DNA of 64,000 nucleotides from Rhodoblastus sp963736175 (GTDB taxonomy: Bacteria; Pseudomonadota; Alphaproteobacteria; Rhizobiales; Beijerinckiaceae). Positions 61,118-64,000 of the stretch are shown here, piece by piece; the first letter of the stretch is position 1; each line of letters opens with the position of its first letter. The position numbers and the translations under genes were made by a program. The stretch lies in contig CAVTNU010000005.1 of NCBI GenBank assembly GCA_963736175.1, positions 1-64,000 of the forward strand, written 5' to 3'. The notes under the pieces are model-generated. The model was not told where the DNA came from and did not search any database. It saw nothing but the letters and a program-made list of their open reading frames with translations.

Positions 61118-62029
61118 ATGACGACGAAGAGCAGCGCGAACGGCGCCAGACTGCAGGGATCGATGACCGCCCTGGTGACGCCATTCAAGGATGGCGCCGT
61201 CGACGAGGCCGCCCTGCGCGCGTTGACGGATTGGCAGATCGCCAGCGGCACGCACGGCTTGGTGCCGGTCGGCACGACGGGCGAAAGCCCCACGCTCTCG
61301 CACGACGAACACAAGAAGGTCGTCGAGATCGTCATCGCCGAAGCCAAGGGCCGCGTTCCGGTGATCGCCGGGGCTGGTTCGAACAACACCGCCGAGGCGG
61401 TGGAGCTCGCCGTCCACGCCGAAAAAGCCGGCGCCGACGCCGTGCTGATCGTCACGCCCTATTACAACAAGCCGACGCAGGAAGGCCTGTTCCAGCATTT
61501 CGCCGCGATCGACGCGGCGATCGGCATTCCGATCATCATCTACAATATTCCGCCGCGCTCGGTGATCGACATGAGCGTCGAGACGATGACGCGCTGCTAC
61601 GACAAGCTGCGCAATATCGCCGGCGTCAAGGACGCCACCGGCAATGTCGGCCGCATCGCCCTGCAGCGCGACGCCATGGGCCCGGACTTCCTGCAGTTTT
61701 GCGCCGACGATATCATGACCATCGGGCGCATGGCCGCTGGCGCGCACGGCTGCATTTCGGTCACTTCCAACGTCGCTCCGAAGCTCTGCGCCGACTTGCA
61801 GAACGCCGCGCTGGCCGGCGATTTCGCCGGAGCGCTGAAAATTCAAGACCGCAAGACCAAGCTTGACGTCGCCGTCTTCCTAGAGCCGGGCGTCGTCGGC
61901 GCCAAGGCCGGCCTATCCCTGCTCGGCCGCTGTTCGGAGGACGTGCGACTGCCGCTGGTAAGCGCGACGCCGGCGACCAAGAAGGCGATCGCCGCGGCGA
62001 TGGTCCACGCCGGAATTCTGAACGCCTGA
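61118..62029 (+). CDS. dapA: 4-hydroxy-tetrahydrodipicolinate synthase
   Basis: This 303-residue barrel enzyme condenses pyruvate and aspartate semialdehyde in lysine and diaminopimelate synthesis. The pyruvate-binding GTTGESPTLSHDEH, the tyrosine in VTPYYNKPTQEG, and the Schiff-base lysine in IAGVKDATGNVGR are all present. ATG 61118 was chosen; ten upstream codons in frame are unlikely. paiB-like and smpB genes follow on the same strand. Confidence 0.96.
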   Translation: MTTKSSANGARLQGSMTALVTPFKDGAVDEAALRALTDWQIASGTHGLVPVGTTGESPTLSHDEHKKVVEIVIAEAKGRVPVIAGAGSNNTAEAVELAVHAEKAGADAVLIVTPYYNKPTQEGLFQHFAAIDAAIGIPIIIYNIPPRSVIDMSVETMTRCYDKLRNIAGVKDATGNVGRIALQRDAMGPDFLQFCADDIMTIGRMAAGAHGCISVTSNVAPKLCADLQNAALAGDFAGALKIQDRKTKLDVAVFLEPGVVGAKAGLSLLGRCSEDVRLPLVSATPATKKAIAAAMVHAGILNA

Positions 62030-62068
62030 AACGCGCCATCGCATGGCGACCCGAAGGAATAGCGACAG

Positions 62069-62710
62069 ATGTATGAGCAGCCGCTGTTCCGCGTCGAAGC
62101 TAAGGACGAACTCTCCGCCTTTGTGCGCGCTCATCCGCTCGGCCTAGTGATCGTCAAGGACGAGGACGGCGTCAGCGCCGATCTCATCCCGTTCCTCATC
62201 GACGCCGCCGGTTCGCTGTTGCGCGCCCATTTCGCCAAGGCCAATCCCCTGCGCCAGAAACTGGTGCGCCAAAGCGAGGCGCTGATCGTCTTTCAAGGCC
62301 CACAGGCCTATGTCAGTCCTGGCTTCTATCCCGCCAAAGCCGAACATGGCGAGGTTGTCCCCACCTGGAATTACGCGATGGTCCAGGCGCGGGGCGTCGC
62401 GCGCTTGCGCGAGGAGCCCGACTGGATTGCCGGGCAAATCGCTGATCTGGCCGATCAGCAGGAGCGCTCGCGGCAAACGCCGTGGCGCGTCGACGACGCC
62501 CCGCCGGACTTCATCGCCGCCCAGATGCGCGCCATTGTCGGGCTAGAGATCGCCATCGCTGACTTGCGCGGCAAATTCAAACTGTCGCAGAACCGCGTGG
62601 CGAAGGATCGGGCCGGCGTCGTCTCCGGGCTGGAGCGCGCGCCTTCGGTTGAAACGCCAACGATCGCGCAAATGATGAGAGGGCGGGAAACCGGCAAAAA
62701 TCTTGGCTGA
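62069..62710 (+). CDS. PaiB-like FMN-binding protein
   Basis: The 213-residue protein belongs to the PaiB family with a split-barrel flavin-binding fold. Conserved regions are MYEQPLFRVEAKDELSAFV, HPLGLVIV, FQGPQAYVSPGFYPAK and VVPTWNYAMVQARGVARL. Family members have been called negative regulators of sporulation or protease genes in Bacillus, but no DNA-binding domain is seen, so a general flavin oxidoreductase role is more likely here. It lies between dapA and smpB and overlaps the smpB start by eight bases. Confidence 0.9.
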   Translation: MYEQPLFRVEAKDELSAFVRAHPLGLVIVKDEDGVSADLIPFLIDAAGSLLRAHFAKANPLRQKLVRQSEALIVFQGPQAYVSPGFYPAKAEHGEVVPTWNYAMVQARGVARLREEPDWIAGQIADLADQQERSRQTPWRVDDAPPDFIAAQMRAIVGLEIAIADLRGKFKLSQNRVAKDRAGVVSGLERAPSVETPTIAQMMRGRETGKNLG

Positions 62711-63179
62711 AAAACAACCTTCAAATTTCAAGATCGTCGCCGACAATCGCAAGGCGCGCTATCATTATGAGATCGGCGAAATCTTTGAAGCCGGCATCGC
62801 CTTGACCGGCACCGAGGTGAAAAGCCTGCGCACCGGCAAATCGACAATTGCCAAATCCTACGCCAGCGTCGACCCAAAAGGCGAGGTCTGGCTGATCAAC
62901 GCCAACGTGCCGGAATATACGGCGGGCAACCGGTTCAACCACGAGCCGAAGCGCCATCGCAAATTGCTGCTCAAACACAAGGAAATCGTCAAGCTTTCGC
63001 AAGGCGTACAGCGCGAAGGCATGACCATCGTCCCGTTGAAGCTCTATTTCAACGCGCGCGGACGGGCGAAAATCGAAATCGCCCTGGCCAAGGGCAAGCA
63101 ATTGCACGACAAGCGCGAAACCGAAAAGCAGCGCGACTGGAATCGCGAAAAAAGCCGATTGTTGAAACAGCGCGATTGA
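62703..63179 (+). CDS. smpB: SsrA-binding protein SmpB
   Basis: This 158-residue protein brings tmRNA to stalled ribosomes. The core is recognised by NRKARYHYEIGEIFEAGIAL, TGTEVKSLRTGKSTI, and the basic tail GKQLHDKRETEKQRDWNREK. The start appears to be TTG 62703 (MAEKQPSNF), which overlaps the end of the paiB-like gene; no ATG fits upstream of the conserved core. The unusual start and overlap suggest coupled translation. The tmRNA gene itself is not in the window. Confidence 0.95.
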   Translation: MAEKQPSNFKIVADNRKARYHYEIGEIFEAGIALTGTEVKSLRTGKSTIAKSYASVDPKGEVWLINANVPEYTAGNRFNHEPKRHRKLLLKHKEIVKLSQGVQREGMTIVPLKLYFNARGRAKIEIALAKGKQLHDKRETEKQRDWNREKSRLLKQRD

Positions 63180-63336
63180 CAGCCCTGCCGGCCGACCGCG
63201 CCGACATATCCGGGCGTATCGGAAAAGTTGATCGGCGAAGCGCGGAAATATACCGTTGGACGGAACCGTATCGCGTTCGCCGAGCCGATCTGTTCGGAAC
63301 GGAAGACGCATCGCGAACCTGCCCACGGGAGCGCCC

Positions 63337-64000
63337 ATGTCCGCCGACGATCCCTTGTCCCGTTTCATCGCCGCCCCCGACGGATTACGCCTGCACGCGC
63401 TTGAGTTTGGCGGCGAGGGCGATGAGGGAACGCCGGTCGTCTGCCTACCCGGCCTGACGCGCCCGGCCGCCGATTTCGCAGCGCTCGCCCGCGCCTTGCG
63501 GCTGAACGGCAAGAAACGCCGCCGCGTGCTGGCGCTCGATTATCGCGGGCGCGGCCAATCCGCTTGGGATCGCGATCCCGCCCATTACGCCATCCCGATC
63601 GAACAGGGCGACATTCTCGCCGCGCTTGAAGCCTTCGGCGTCAAGCAGGCGATCTTCGTGGGAACCTCGCGCGGCGGCCTTCACACGATGATTCTGGCGT
63701 TAGCGAAGCCCGGGCTGGCACGCGCCGCCGTGCTCAACGACATCGGCCCTGTTATCGAAATGGCGGGCCTCATGCGCATCAAAGGCTATCTCGGCCGCTT
63801 GCCGCATATTGGCTCATACGGCGAGGCGGCGGCGTTTTTCAAAGCCTCGAACAGCGCCGAATTTCCCGCCGTCAGCGAATCAGACTGGCTGACCTATGCC
63901 CGCCTGACGCTCAAGGAAGCGCCTTCCGGCCTGAAACTGCGCTACGATCCGCAATTGGCGCATACGTATGACGCAGTCGATCCCGACGCGCCGCAGCCCC
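63337..64000 (+). CDS. alpha/beta-fold hydrolase, cut by the window end
   Basis: The visible 221 codons encode an alpha/beta hydrolase. The oxyanion region is VCLPGLTRPAADF, an early acidic strand is LALDYRGRGQS, and the nucleophile elbow is FVGTSRGGLHTM, with serine in the G-x-S-x-G pattern. A conserved NDIGP follows. The acid and histidine of the triad lie beyond the window. It starts 157 bases after smpB, with GGGAG before the ATG. The substrate is unknown. Confidence 0.87.
   Translation, partial: MSADDPLSRFIAAPDGLRLHALEFGGEGDEGTPVVCLPGLTRPAADFAALARALRLNGKKRRRVLALDYRGRGQSAWDRDPAHYAIPIEQGDILAALEAFGVKQAIFVGTSRGGLHTMILALAKPGLARAAVLNDIGPVIEMAGLMRIKGYLGRLPHIGSYGEAAAFFKASNSAEFPAVSESDWLTYARLTLKEAPSGLKLRYDPQLAHTYDAVDPDAPQP

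Noticed and set aside
60903..61121. 72-codon frame upstream of dapA
   Set aside because: No binding site, no recognisable protein pattern, and it crosses the dapA start region.
1..64000. CRISPR arrays, tRNA or rRNA genes, prophage, toxin-antitoxin or defence islands
   Set aside because: I looked through the gene-free stretches and gene neighbourhoods and saw no direct-repeat arrays, tRNA-like cloverleaf sequences or phage or defence genes.

Overview
The window is high-GC chromosomal DNA from an alphaproteobacterium, most likely of the order Hyphomicrobiales (Rhizobiales). The evidence is an Irr-type Fur-family regulator with matching iron control elements, the block rpoZ-rsh-pdxJ-acpS-lepB-rnc-era-recO, an order slt-dapA-(paiB)-smpB, and FNR/FixK-type boxes. 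Genus is not resolved; Beijerinckiaceae/Methylocystaceae relatives are a reasonable guess. Almost everything is ordinary core genome. The only clear mobile element is one IS5-family insertion sequence at the left edge.

Layout. 1-4.2 kb: IS element, then a NarX/NarL-like two-component pair. 4.3-6.8 kb: a compact three-gene operon of a small coiled-coil protein, an inner-membrane OmpA-domain protein with a putative roadblock-like region, and a Rab/Ras-like small GTPase; this is the least explained system here. 7-11.5 kb: copper block (copA, copZ, ccoG) behind a likely FNR/FixK-type promoter. 11.6-14.4 kb: thiamine thiazole operon thiO-thiS-thiG-thiE under a TPP riboswitch. 14.6-15.3 kb: irr with an overlapping Irr-type box. 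15-24.4 kb: exopolysaccharide initiating transferase, TerC, HflKC, aldo/keto reductase, MipA, YidD. 24.7-31.2 kb: cold-shock protein, thrS, a frameshifted TM2 protein, methyltransferase, cytochrome c, Fe-S scaffold, folE, hisI. 31.5-34.7 kb: patatin-like protein, then an iron uptake operon (outer-membrane protein, cupredoxin, FTR1 permease) preceded by a near-perfect Irr-type box. 35-46.2 kb: metabolic and housekeeping genes (dadA-like, rpe, purB, rpsD, murI). 46.2-57 kb: parC and the recO-to-rpoZ core block. 57-64 kb: NYN protein, uracil-DNA glycosylase, lytic transglycosylase, dapA, paiB-like, smpB and a hydrolase cut by the window end.

Regulatory links can be read from the DNA. Irr is encoded here, and boxes of its type precede both irr and the iron uptake operon. 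Three FNR/FixK-type dyads precede copA, hflK and a small membrane protein gene. Three genes (a TM2 protein, a dadA-like oxidoreductase and the essential parC) each carry a single-base frameshift. Because parC cannot normally be lost, these look more like sequencing indels than real gene decay.
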